A DNA stretch of 22,677 nt from a virus, in the IMG/VR virus record IMGVR_UViG_3300028829_006578, positions 1 to 22,677 of that record; one strand, given 5' to 3'. Below are positions 1 to 6,217 of this stretch, piece by piece. The notes under the pieces were generated by a model. It made no database searches and was not told the origin of the DNA. It saw only the letters and a list, made by a program, of their open reading frames with translations. A program made the translations under genes and the position numbers. How positions within the stretch are numbered: position 1 is the stretch's first letter; each line of letters opens with the position of its first letter.

Positions 1-260
1 GCGGTTTCACATATGTAATGGATTTTGATGACACCAAACGTCGACATGATTTATTATTTCAATCAGAAGGTATATGTGTTCTTGTAGATAAAAAAAGTTA
101 TTTGTTCATTAAAGATACAGTGATTGATTGGTCTTATGAATTGGTAAAAAGAGGATTACAATTTGAAAATCCTGCTGCAAAGATGAGTTGTGGCTGCCGA
201 ATAAGTTTTCAAGTTGATATGCCAGAACAAGAAGAACCTGTATTTAAACCCACTTGGTGA
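1..260 (+). CDS. A-type Fe-S carrier (HesB/IscA/ErpA family), 5' end outside window
   Basis: The frame is open from the window edge (first full codon at base 3), so the true start lies upstream. It reads GFTYVMDFDD at once, which matches the stretch just after the first conserved Cys in A-type carriers. It ends with FENPAAKMSCGCRISF, the family's C-terminal NP...CGCG.SF block. Two of the three cluster-binding Cys are therefore visible and the first should lie just left of the window. The last Gly of CGCG is Arg here. A-type carriers accept Fe-S clusters from a scaffold such as IscU and pass them to apoproteins in the cytoplasm. A second carrier gene (3122-3475) and an IscU gene (1087-1956) lie close by on the same strand, which supports an Fe-S role. 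The ATG at 18 is internal to the fold and unlikely to be the start. Confidence 0.82.
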   Translation, partial: GFTYVMDFDDTKRRHDLLFQSEGICVLVDKKSYLFIKDTVIDWSYELVKRGLQFENPAAKMSCGCRISFQVDMPEQEEPVFKPTW

Positions 261-338
261 CCTATTATTTTTGATAGACTAATCTAGTATTTTGTCAAGT
301 TACTGATATGAAATATAAAAAATACACTATTACTTAAA

Positions 339-354
339 ATCTTTGATCAAAGAT
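339..354. promoter_or_regulatory. 16-bp perfect palindrome upstream of the BI-1-like gene
   Basis: ATCTTTGATCAAAGAT is a perfect inverted repeat with no spacer. Its right end overlaps the GATAAATA box at 352-359. Such a position suits an operator for a dimeric regulator or a short hairpin in a read-through transcript. Neither role is demonstrated, and AT-rich palindromes of this size can arise by chance. Confidence 0.4.
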
Positions 355-359
355 AAATA
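352..359 (+). promoter_or_regulatory. Putative T4-like late promoter (GATAAATA)
   Basis: GATAAATA lies 23 bases before the ATG of the BI-1-like gene. It fits the T4-type late -10 core TATAAATA with one change, and the same octamer occurs upstream of fibre genes on the other strand (18270-18277, 21382-21389). As in T4 late promoters, no -35 element is needed or obvious. It could also drive the iscU operon downstream. Confidence 0.5.
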
Positions 360-382
360 GTTAAGTAACAAAAGGAGGTTCT

Positions 383-1078
383 ATGGCAATTTTACAAGCA
401 AGTCTTCAACCACCACCTCAAACGGACGAGGGTTTAAGAAACTTTTTCCTATCAATGTATAATCATACCGCAGGTGGATTAGGTGTCAGCGCATTGGTAG
501 CATATCTTGTTTATTCTACAGGCTTTTACTCCGCTATTTTCTCTGGCGGTTTATTCATGTGGCTTGTCTTTTTGGCACCGTTAGGAATGATTTTATATTA
601 TTCGTTCAAAGGACAAGACTGGGATTTACCCGCACTTCGAAGTTTCTATTATGCCTTTACGGCAGTGATGGGACTATCTCTCAGCAGTATACTAGCAATC
701 TATTCAGCAACAAGTATTGTTGAAGCCTTTCTCACTACAGGTCTTACCTTTGGTTTTGCCAGTTTATATGGTTATACTACAAAGAAAGATTTATCAGGTT
801 GGGGAAGTCTCCTACTGGTAGGTTTAGTGGGTATTATTATTGCGAGTGTACTCAACATATTTTTAGCCAGTTCAGTTTTTGGTTTAGTCATTTCAATTGT
901 AGGTATTGTAATCTTTTTAGGTCTCACAGCCTATGATACTCAACAAGCAAGAGACATCTATTATGAAACAGGTGACTCTCGTTATGGTATTAAGTTTGCT
1001 CTGAATTTATATCTGAACTTTATCAATCTATTTCAAATGATTCTTAGTCTAACTGGCTATTCTTCAAATACCGATTAG
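383..1078 (+). CDS. Bax inhibitor-1 (BI-1/YccA/YetJ-like) membrane protein
   Basis: The product is a 231-aa hydrophobic protein with about seven membrane segments, the usual size and topology of the BI-1 family (TMBIM/UPF0005). Family hallmarks are the segment ASLYGYTTKKDLSGWGSLL near residue 130, where the Gly/Tyr-Thr-Lys-Asp-Leu pattern is typical, and the late GLTAYDTQQARD block with the conserved Asp of the pH-sensing pair. Bacterial members are proton-sensitive calcium channels (YetJ) or partners of the FtsH protease (YccA). The start is well set by AAAGGAGG eight bases upstream. The gene is followed eight bases later by iscU. In a phage it could modulate FtsH, ion balance or host envelope stress during infection. 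That role is inference; family membership is fairly secure. Confidence 0.87.
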   Translation: MAILQASLQPPPQTDEGLRNFFLSMYNHTAGGLGVSALVAYLVYSTGFYSAIFSGGLFMWLVFLAPLGMILYYSFKGQDWDLPALRSFYYAFTAVMGLSLSSILAIYSATSIVEAFLTTGLTFGFASLYGYTTKKDLSGWGSLLLVGLVGIIIASVLNIFLASSVFGLVISIVGIVIFLGLTAYDTQQARDIYYETGDSRYGIKFALNLYLNFINLFQMILSLTGYSSNTD

Positions 1079-1086
1079 GAGCTTTT

Positions 1087-1956
1087 ATGGCATATTCGAA
1101 CGAAGTAATGGACCATTTTGACAACCCCCGCAATGTCGGTTCTCTTGATAAAAGTAAAGATAATGTTGGCACAGGTCTTGTAGGTGCGCCTGAATGTTTT
1201 GGTGGTGAAACTTTAGTTCACACACCAATTCAGCAGTATATTTCATTAGAAGATGCTTACCATTTAGGACGAGCAATCAATGTATGGTCTTATAATATTG
1301 CTGAAGAACGATATCAATTTAAAACAGCCAAGGTAGTTCATTCTGGTAAAAAAGAACTATATACGTATGAGATTGAGGACCGACAAATTCGTGTAACACC
1401 AGACCACGAATTTCTCACATTAGATAATGGATATCGTCCTGTCAATTTAATTGGTGACCATGAATTTATTCGTGGTGTTCGTGCTGAAGTTGGTGTCGAA
1501 GGTCAAGGTGATTTTGAATCAGCACATAAATTGGTCATGATTTGTTCAGATATTCCTGCTGAAGTGGATGATTGTTATACGTTACAAGTAGAAGAAACAA
1601 ATAATTATATTATTGTTACACACTTTGATCATGAATATTATTCAGGTATTGTTGCAAAAAATTGTGGCGACGTGATGAAGCTTCAAATAGAAGTCGATGA
1701 AAATGAACGAATTATCGATGCTAAGTTTAAGACTTTTGGATGTGGTTCAGCCGTGGCATCAAGTTCACTTGCAACTGAGTGGGTTAAAGATATGACTGTT
1801 GATGAAGCTTTTAACATAAAAAATTCTGCCATTGTCGAGTCGCTCTCTTTGCCGCCCATCAAGGTGCACTGCTCAGTCTTGGCGGAGGATGCAATCAAAG
1901 CGGCAATTGCAGATTATCGAAAAAAGAAACAATTAAAGGAAACACAAAATGTTTAG
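1087..1956 (+). CDS. iscU: IscU Fe-S cluster scaffold interrupted by a mini-intein
   Basis: The 289-aa product is an IscU with an insertion. Residues 1-36 (MAYSNEVMDHFDNPRNVGSL...VGAPE) and 193-289 (CGDVMKLQIEVDENE..., FGCGSAVASS, LPPIKVHCS, LAEDAIKAAI) join to a 133-aa IscU, close to the usual 128. The three cluster-ligand Cys, the Asp of CGD and the LPPxK chaperone (HscA) recognition motif are all present. IscU builds a [2Fe-2S] cluster in the cytoplasm from cysteine-desulfurase sulfur and hands it to A-type carriers, two of which are encoded nearby. The insertion at residues 37-192 is an intein that must excise to restore GAPE-CGDVMK. TAGGAG upstream supports the ATG. The stop overlaps the next start. 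No IscS, HscA/B or ferredoxin gene is visible, so the phage protein would rely on host partners. Confidence 0.95.
   Translation: MAYSNEVMDHFDNPRNVGSLDKSKDNVGTGLVGAPECFGGETLVHTPIQQYISLEDAYHLGRAINVWSYNIAEERYQFKTAKVVHSGKKELYTYEIEDRQIRVTPDHEFLTLDNGYRPVNLIGDHEFIRGVRAEVGVEGQGDFESAHKLVMICSDIPAEVDDCYTLQVEETNNYIIVTHFDHEYYSGIVAKNCGDVMKLQIEVDENERIIDAKFKTFGCGSAVASSSLATEWVKDMTVDEAFNIKNSAIVESLSLPPIKVHCSVLAEDAIKAAIADYRKKKQLKETQNV
1195..1662 (+). other. Mini-intein (Hint domain, no homing endonuclease) within IscU
   Basis: This segment encodes IscU residues 37-192, 156 aa. Block A is CFGGETLVHTP with Cys1. Block B is RQIRVTPDHEFLTLD, with the TxxH pattern. Block F is CYTLQVEETNNYIIVTH. Block G is GIVAKN followed by Cys+1 of the C-extein. 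The penultimate residue is Lys where most inteins have His, yet Cys1, the block-B His, the terminal Asn and Cys+1 are all kept, so splicing remains plausible. No LAGLIDADG or HNH region fits in this length. The C-extein nucleophile is the active-site Cys of IscU, so the host protein is inactive until splicing. The boundaries follow directly from alignment with uninterrupted IscU (GAPACGDVMK). Confidence 0.93.
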
Positions 1957-2464
1957 TCATCAAACAAGAGTTTATTGTCCAGATTTTTATTGCAAAATAA
2001 GAAAGTTTCGAATAGGAGATGAAGCTGTTGTAATGAAAGATGGTCAAATGAAACTTGCTCAAGTGATCGAAAGACCAAAGGTTTTTCATATCAAAGAAGA
2101 TTTACTTTGTTTACAATTCGAAAATACAGAAAAACCTATCTTTTGCTCAACTGATACAATCTTTTATTATTATGATACAAATCAAGCTGTGGCTGCTGAA
2201 CATTTAGAAATCAGTCGTTTGCTCAAAGGTTTCAATTTTTCACCATGTCGGTTGATTCATAAAGAAAGAATTGAGAATCAAGATGTTCTTGATAAATTTC
2301 GTATGAATGATGACCAGGCACCTCTCTACTCACTTCGGTTTGAAGAAGATGTGGATTATTTCTTTGTCAATGGCTTGATGACCAAACCTGCTCCTGAAAT
2401 GAAACCAAGTGCCACAACTTTTGATTCAGACCAACAATATATTAATGCTATGGAAAATCGATGA
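1949..2464 (+). CDS. Stand-alone degenerate Hint (intein-like) domain protein
   Basis: The product has 171 aa. I do not recognise a named family, but its layout matches a Hint fold. There is FRIGDEAVVMKDGQMKLAQV at 20-39 (GD.V...DG pattern), then LLCLQFENTEKPIFCSTDTI at 52-71 where inteins have block B, then AAEHLEISRLLKG, then LYSLRFEEDVDYFFVNGLM at 126-144, which resembles block F/G (vYdlev..n.YfvnGl). The block-B His is Thr70, and the usual terminal His-Asn followed by Cys/Ser/Thr is replaced by TKPAP, so protein splicing is not expected. The start overlaps the iscU stop by eight bases, which suggests coupling. It lies directly after an intein-bearing gene, so it may be a relic or a domesticated Hint protein. 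The Hint assignment is moderate and the function unknown. Confidence 0.62.
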   Translation: MFSHQTRVYCPDFYCKIRKFRIGDEAVVMKDGQMKLAQVIERPKVFHIKEDLLCLQFENTEKPIFCSTDTIFYYYDTNQAVAAEHLEISRLLKGFNFSPCRLIHKERIENQDVLDKFRMNDDQAPLYSLRFEEDVDYFFVNGLMTKPAPEMKPSATTFDSDQQYINAMENR

Positions 2465-2940
2465 CAAAATCAAAACTTCAGTTTCTCAAAAGATTGATCA
2501 TGAGTGATACTGATTTTCAGATTATTCATCAATCTTTAAAAGCAACCGAGTCTGCTTGGATATTTGATCATAAGAAAGACCAGGTTCCTACAGTTGGTGA
2601 CTTACAACATACAGCAAGACAATTGCTCGACTCTGTGATTGAAAAAGCAGATGTCTTAGGACCTTCTGCTTATTATATCAAAGGTAGTGGAGGTTTTGTT
2701 GTTACATACTATGGCGATCATTTTCCTGCGAAGGAATTAGCTGGTCACTTAACTCTCACTTTTAACATTTCAAATGTTTCTTTATCTTATCGTGATGTGG
2801 CAGGAGAACATCATACAGAAGAACGAAAAACAATTGAGGATGATGTATCTGAACTCAAAGATGATGTAAAAAAGATGTATGCTATTTTACAAGAACTCAA
2901 AAGAAATCAGCCACATCATATTCAAAGTTTATCAGACTAA
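2461..2940 (+). CDS. Hypothetical protein with C-terminal coiled coil
   Basis: The product has 159 aa and is not recognised. It begins in an ATGA overlap with the preceding gene. An alternative start is Met14 (base 2500), since the first 13 residues are basic and no clear ribosome site precedes either ATG. Residues 60-110 look like a small alpha/beta domain (SAYYIKGSGGFVVTYYGDHF, then HLTLTFNISNVSLSYRD). The C-terminal third (TIEDDVSELKDDVKKMYAIL) has heptad spacing typical of a coiled coil. It lies between Fe-S genes in one operon, but nothing in it suggests metal binding. Confidence 0.78.
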   Translation: MTKSKLQFLKRLIMSDTDFQIIHQSLKATESAWIFDHKKDQVPTVGDLQHTARQLLDSVIEKADVLGPSAYYIKGSGGFVVTYYGDHFPAKELAGHLTLTFNISNVSLSYRDVAGEHHTEERKTIEDDVSELKDDVKKMYAILQELKRNQPHHIQSLSD

Positions 2941-2949
2941 GGAGAAATT

Positions 2950-3138
2950 ATGACAGTTTATCTTGTAATGTGGAAATCATCAAAATCAAATGGTGTTTCA
3001 GCAGTTTTTAATTCACAGGCAGCGGCTGATAAAGCTTGTGAAATGTTTCGTGAAACACGTGAAGATTCTTCCACGGCATTTCATGTAGCACCATTTCTTG
3101 TTCAGTCAGAGGAGTTTTTGAATGATTCAAGTAACTAA
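2950..3138 (+). CDS. Small hypothetical protein
   Basis: The product has 62 aa and starts MTVYLVMWKSSKSNG. AAGGAG lies eight bases before the ATG, a good ribosome site. The sequence suggests a small alpha/beta fold: a beta strand (VYLVMW), then a helix (SQAAADKACEMFRETRED), then a strand (FHVAPFLV). The end overlaps the start of the A-type carrier gene by 17 bases, so the two are probably translated together. No function is assignable. Confidence 0.72.
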   Translation: MTVYLVMWKSSKSNGVSAVFNSQAAADKACEMFRETREDSSTAFHVAPFLVQSEEFLNDSSN

Positions 3139-3475
3139 GGAGGCTGCTGAAGCTTTATTGACATCCTATATGGCAGGAGATTTAGATCCGAAGAAAACTC
3201 TTTTGAGAGTTGGTGCGAATTCAGGAGGTTGTTCTGGTTGGCGCTGGGAACTTGAAACAAATTCAAAAGATGAAATAGGTGAAGATGATGTAACATTCGA
3301 ATCAAATGATATATCAGTCGTTGTGAATAAAGAACTTTATGAAGAAATTATTGGCCCTGTGAAGATTGACTACAGTCAAAAGAATCTTGTAGAGCAAGGT
3401 TTTGTCTTCATACGGCAAAGCGGCCAGCAATGTGGCTGTGGAGAAAGTTTTACACCCTATAAAGAATTTGCTTGA
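3122..3475 (+). CDS. A-type Fe-S cluster carrier (IscA/ErpA/SufA-like)
   Basis: The product has 117 aa, the normal family length. It begins IQVTKEAAEALL as A-type carriers do, and has LLRVGANSGGCSGWRWEL with the first conserved Cys, the central pattern VVNKELYEEIIGPVKIDYSQ, and the C-terminal QCGCGESF with the last two Cys. All three cluster ligands are present. The role is to receive an Fe-S cluster from a scaffold such as IscU and deliver it to apoproteins. The ATG lies inside the preceding gene, next to GAGGAG. The last codons overlap the -35 of a promoter for the next transcript. It is distinct from the carrier at 1-260, so this phage segment encodes two A-type carriers around one IscU. 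Confidence 0.92.
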   Translation: MIQVTKEAAEALLTSYMAGDLDPKKTLLRVGANSGGCSGWRWELETNSKDEIGEDDVTFESNDISVVVNKELYEEIIGPVKIDYSQKNLVEQGFVFIRQSGQQCGCGESFTPYKEFA

Positions 3476-3499
3476 CATTTTGAACCAGTGTGATATGAT
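3472..3499 (+). promoter_or_regulatory. Sigma70-type promoter with extended -10
   Basis: TTGACA (3472-3477) is followed after 16 bases by TATGAT (3494-3499), with TG at 3491-3492 giving an extended -10. A start near 3506 is expected. It would drive the run of small genes from 3537 and could be used by unmodified host RNA polymerase early in infection. The -35 overlaps the stop codon of the A-type carrier gene. Confidence 0.7.
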
Positions 3500-3536
3500 C
3501 TGATCATTGTTTGATGATGACTAACCCTAGCGAGAG

Positions 3537-3770
3537 ATGACCATGACAAAAGCAGAGTACCAAGCAAAGTATGTATCCCGATGCGTTCCAAAAGCAAAAA
3601 ATTCGACTAAGGGCAGCAAGCAGTTCGATGCGGACCTTCGCACAAAACAAGTTCAGTTTTTAGAGTCAGGTGGAAGTGCAAACACGGAGAACTTCATGCC
3701 TTCATCTTCAGCACTCAAGGTTCGCCGAATTGAAATAATCAACGGTAAAAAATTCAAAGTAATCTCATGA
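3537..3770 (+). CDS. Small basic hypothetical protein
   Basis: The product has 77 aa, is Lys/Arg/Ser-rich, and is not recognised. It is the first gene after the sigma70-type promoter and its stop overlaps the DUF3310 start. MTMTKAEYQ offers two starts three codons apart (3537 and 3543). GAGAG sits close before the first, so the choice is uncertain. The end KVRRIEIINGKKFKVIS looks like a short beta hairpin. The basic middle (VPKAKNSTKGSKQF) may bind nucleic acid, which is only a guess from composition. Confidence 0.7.
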   Translation: MTMTKAEYQAKYVSRCVPKAKNSTKGSKQFDADLRTKQVQFLESGGSANTENFMPSSSALKVRRIEIINGKKFKVIS

Positions 3771-4147
3771 CAGAAAAAGTAAATCATCCTATACATTATA
3801 ACCACCACCCCTCGGGGGTGGAGGCGATTGATATCATTGAGCATATGAACTTCTGTTTAGGCAATGCTTTTAAATATATCTTTCGTTTCAATCTCAAAGG
3901 TGGTCTTGAAGACATTGACAAAGCAATTTGGTATCTTGAGAGACAAACTAAGAATCCAAATACTCTTCGTTTTGATTTGCCCGAAGAAGTTTTTTTCAAA
4001 ATTGAAGAATTCTTAGCTAAAGAAGATGATCCTAATTTGAAAATTGTATACAATAATATCATTCAATATCAATTTTATGGTGAGCATCCTAAAGTATTGT
4101 GGGAATCAATTGAAATTCTACATCATATTGAACAGAGGTATAAATGA
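3767..4147 (+). CDS. DUF3310 phage protein
   Basis: The product has 126 aa. The first 65 residues carry the DUF3310 signature common in phages: NHPIHYNHHPSGVEAIDII, then GNAFKYIFRFNLKGGLEDIDKA and IWYLERQ. The biochemical role is not established. The domain is thought to be linked to phage nucleotide or replication functions because of its usual neighbours. The C-terminal half (about 60 aa) is a helical extension without recognised motifs. The gene overlaps both neighbours as ATGA, so it is part of one translated string. A 7-bp GC-rich hairpin (3805-3821) lies in its first codons. Confidence 0.88.
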   Translation: MTEKVNHPIHYNHHPSGVEAIDIIEHMNFCLGNAFKYIFRFNLKGGLEDIDKAIWYLERQTKNPNTLRFDLPEEVFFKIEEFLAKEDDPNLKIVYNNIIQYQFYGEHPKVLWESIEILHHIEQRYK

Positions 4148-4269
4148 AACTTTTTATTCTTTGCATTAGTTTGGCTTTACTTGCTTCATGTTCAAAAAAT
4201 TATAAAATTTGTGATTTAGAACATTATGAAAAAGCCTGGTCAAATGCCGATCTGAATAGGTGTATCTAA
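4144..4269 (+). CDS. Small lipoprotein (41 aa)
   Basis: The product is MKLFILCISLALLASC followed by 25 polar residues. The Lys-containing start, hydrophobic core and lipobox LLASC (Cys16) predict lipoprotein signal peptidase cleavage and a lipid-anchored peptide of about 26 aa. Two more Cys in the mature part could form a disulfide. The gene overlaps the DUF3310 stop as ATGA. Rz1-like spanins are also tiny phage lipoproteins, but this one lacks the usual Pro-rich sequence and is not nested in an Rz gene, so I do not call it a spanin. Confidence 0.72.
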   Translation: MKLFILCISLALLASCSKNYKICDLEHYEKAWSNADLNRCI

Positions 4270-4270
4270 A

Positions 4271-4741
4271 ATGTTTCAACATTTAGATGAAGAAGATGAT
4301 TCGTTTCTTGAAAATGAAAATTTTCTTTTTTTATATGAACAAATTTTTAACTCAAGTATTCAAAAATGTAATTTCAAACTTTGGTTTGATGTTATAAAAG
4401 CAGTAACAAAAAATACTCAAACTGATTTATCAGCAAAGTCTTTACAAACAAGAACATATAATTTGTTGAAAAAATGTTTGAATAGTATGATTGAAAATCA
4501 AAGTGAAAACTGTTCAATTTTTGATAGTTATATTTACATTGAAGTTTTTGGTTTAAATTATCCAGATCCTGAAAAACAAGCTTCTGTGAATATATCATTT
4601 CGTCTTGAAAACATTACTTCAAAGATATCAGATATTTTTGTTTTTGATGAAATAGTTGATGAACAACATTTATCACATGATGAAAGAATTTCTTCTCTTG
4701 AAAATCGTGTAAAAGCTTTGGAGAAAAAGATTGGCATATAG
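4271..4741 (+). CDS. Hypothetical acidic protein with C-terminal coiled coil
   Basis: The product has 156 aa and is not recognised. The ATG follows the lipoprotein stop by one base. The N-terminus is acidic and aromatic (DEEDDSFLENENFLFLYEQ). Residues 30-80 are probably helical, and the end (ERISSLENRVKALEKKIGI) has clean heptads typical of a short trimeric or dimeric coiled coil. The sequence is strongly AT-rich with Asn/Ser-rich runs. Context gives no function. Confidence 0.72.
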   Translation: MFQHLDEEDDSFLENENFLFLYEQIFNSSIQKCNFKLWFDVIKAVTKNTQTDLSAKSLQTRTYNLLKKCLNSMIENQSENCSIFDSYIYIEVFGLNYPDPEKQASVNISFRLENITSKISDIFVFDEIVDEQHLSHDERISSLENRVKALEKKIGI

Positions 4742-4749
4742 GGGGTATT

Positions 4750-4854
4750 ATGTCACCAGCAAATTTTCGAAGATGGCGAAGAATTTTAGTTTGGAGCATT
4801 CTCGTTGGATCAACAATTTTTTTACTAGACTTTTTTTACATGGCAAATATGTAG
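4750..4854 (+). CDS. Small membrane protein (34 aa)
   Basis: MSPANFRRWRRILVW is followed by one hydrophobic helix (SILVGSTIFLLDFFYM). The Arg-rich front predicts an N-in orientation in the inner membrane. AGGGGG lies just upstream. The frame stays open for 33 codons past the TAG stop (4852-4854) up to TAA at 4954-4956, so a read-through product is possible in principle. No function can be named. Confidence 0.55.
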   Translation: MSPANFRRWRRILVWSILVGSTIFLLDFFYMANM

Positions 4855-4974
4855 CCGCTTCATCAGGAAAGAGTGATACTTGATGGCATACCACACACCA
4901 TCAAAATTGTCCTTGGCACTTTTCATGGTCCTGTAAGTTGTGACTATGAGGTATAAATCACTCAACTCTCAACT

Positions 4975-5002
4975 GGCGTTCTTCGGAACGCCCTACTCTT
5001 TT
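4975..5002 (+). terminator. UUCG hairpin, probable terminator or leader structure
   Basis: GGCGTTC-TTCG-GAACGCC (4975-4992) is a perfect 7-bp stem capped by the very stable UUCG loop. It is followed after six bases by CTTTT (4998-5002). It is the most GC-rich spot around and lies at the end of the small-gene run. The T-run is short and delayed, so termination may be partial. The hairpin ends 15 bases before the methyltransferase ATG, which lacks a clear ribosome site, so it could also affect that gene's translation. Confidence 0.65.
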
Positions 5003-5007
5003 AAATT

Positions 5008-6198
5008 ATGGTCACACAAATTGAATTTCGTAAATGTTCATATGAGCAGTTCTGTTCAGAACTTGCTATTCTCGACATCGGTGATAAAACTGGAACATTT
5101 CAAGTCAAACAACATCTAAAACCATTTCTACTTCGAGTTTGTCGAAATCCAAATGATTTGCGACTTGACCTTTATGAAGACTATACTAAAAAGCTTTACG
5201 AAATTTTAGTTACAAATGCAGAAGAATCGTTTGATTATTTTATTGACAAATATATTTCACTCAATAAATCTCTTGAAAAATATTTGTATCTACCAAAAAA
5301 AACATCTCTTGAAGGAAAAGTTTTCAATGGACAAAAAAATGCCTGGCTTGGTCGTTTCTCAAAAAATCTGAATCATCAAGAATTTTTTAGCACTAAGAAG
5401 TATTCAGATAAAGATAGTGAATATACTTATGGTTTACTTCGTGTAATGTATGAGAAGTTTCATATAAGAAACTCCATGGCTTGTCCAGCTTTCTTTGATT
5501 CGATTCTTAAAGCTCAAAACTATGGTGCTTTTTGGAAAGCATTCATGTTAGGTTGTAACAAACCATCAATTTTTAATCCACACACATACTATTCAATTCT
5601 CTCTGAATGTTTTTCAGGTGAAGTTTTATTCGCTCCTGTGATGGGTTGGAATTCTTATCAGATTGGTTTTCAGAACAGTTTTTTTAAACATATGATCACA
5701 ACAGATGTGATTCCTTCTGTTGTTGATAACTCAAGATTAGTCACAAGATTATATGATCAGAATCCTTTTATTGAAGCAAAACAAGTGGATGCTTTTCTTT
5801 CACCAAGTGAGAAGTTGGGTATTGGTTTTATTCATGAATATCAAAATATGGTAGATGCTGTTTTGTTTTCACCACCTTATTATAATCTTGAAGTCTATGA
5901 ATCAGGAGAACAATCTTATAAAAATTATCCAAGTTACAGTGAGTGGCTTGATTGCTATTGGAGGGTAACTCTTCAGACTTGTGCTGAAGTGATGAAAAGA
6001 AAAGCCAAAATCGGCTTTGTGATTTCAAACTATCGGGGTAATGATTCTTTCTGTGCAGATATGACAGAGATCGCAAACTCAATCTTTGTTCAAAAGGATG
6101 TTTATTCTGTCAAGTGGGCTGCTCAAAGAGGCAGTCGAGCACCGAAGAAACAAGCTCAGGGTAATCTTGAAAACTTGTATATCTACTCTAAAATATAA
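5008..6198 (+). CDS. SPPYY-type DNA methyltransferase (putative N4-C or N6-A)
   Basis: The product has 396 aa. Motif IV, VDAVLFSPPYYNLEVYE, with SPPYY at 288-292, is the catalytic loop of amino-methyltransferases acting on DNA adenine N6 or cytosine N4. Upstream, EVLFAPVMGWNSYQIG (205-220) fits the S-adenosylmethionine site of phage enzymes of this kind, where the classical DPF.GSG is altered. The order, with the SAM motif before SPPY and a long N-terminal part (1-190), suggests the N-terminus reads the target. No restriction endonuclease is adjacent, so it is probably an orphan enzyme that protects phage DNA or marks it. There is no strong ribosome site before the ATG, and a stable hairpin precedes it. 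Confidence 0.78.
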   Translation: MVTQIEFRKCSYEQFCSELAILDIGDKTGTFQVKQHLKPFLLRVCRNPNDLRLDLYEDYTKKLYEILVTNAEESFDYFIDKYISLNKSLEKYLYLPKKTSLEGKVFNGQKNAWLGRFSKNLNHQEFFSTKKYSDKDSEYTYGLLRVMYEKFHIRNSMACPAFFDSILKAQNYGAFWKAFMLGCNKPSIFNPHTYYSILSECFSGEVLFAPVMGWNSYQIGFQNSFFKHMITTDVIPSVVDNSRLVTRLYDQNPFIEAKQVDAFLSPSEKLGIGFIHEYQNMVDAVLFSPPYYNLEVYESGEQSYKNYPSYSEWLDCYWRVTLQTCAEVMKRKAKIGFVISNYRGNDSFCADMTEIANSIFVQKDVYSVKWAAQRGSRAPKKQAQGNLENLYIYSKI

Positions 6199-6217
6199 CT
6201 CTAAATAGTAGGATAAT

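Noticed and set aside
4144-4269. Rz1-like spanin lipoprotein
   Set aside because: It has a lipobox, but it is not paired with an Rz-like gene and lacks a Pro-rich mature part.
6201-6207. CTAAATA as a late promoter
   Set aside because: It lies only 11 bases before the nearest start codon; possible for the BMP-type gene but without other support.
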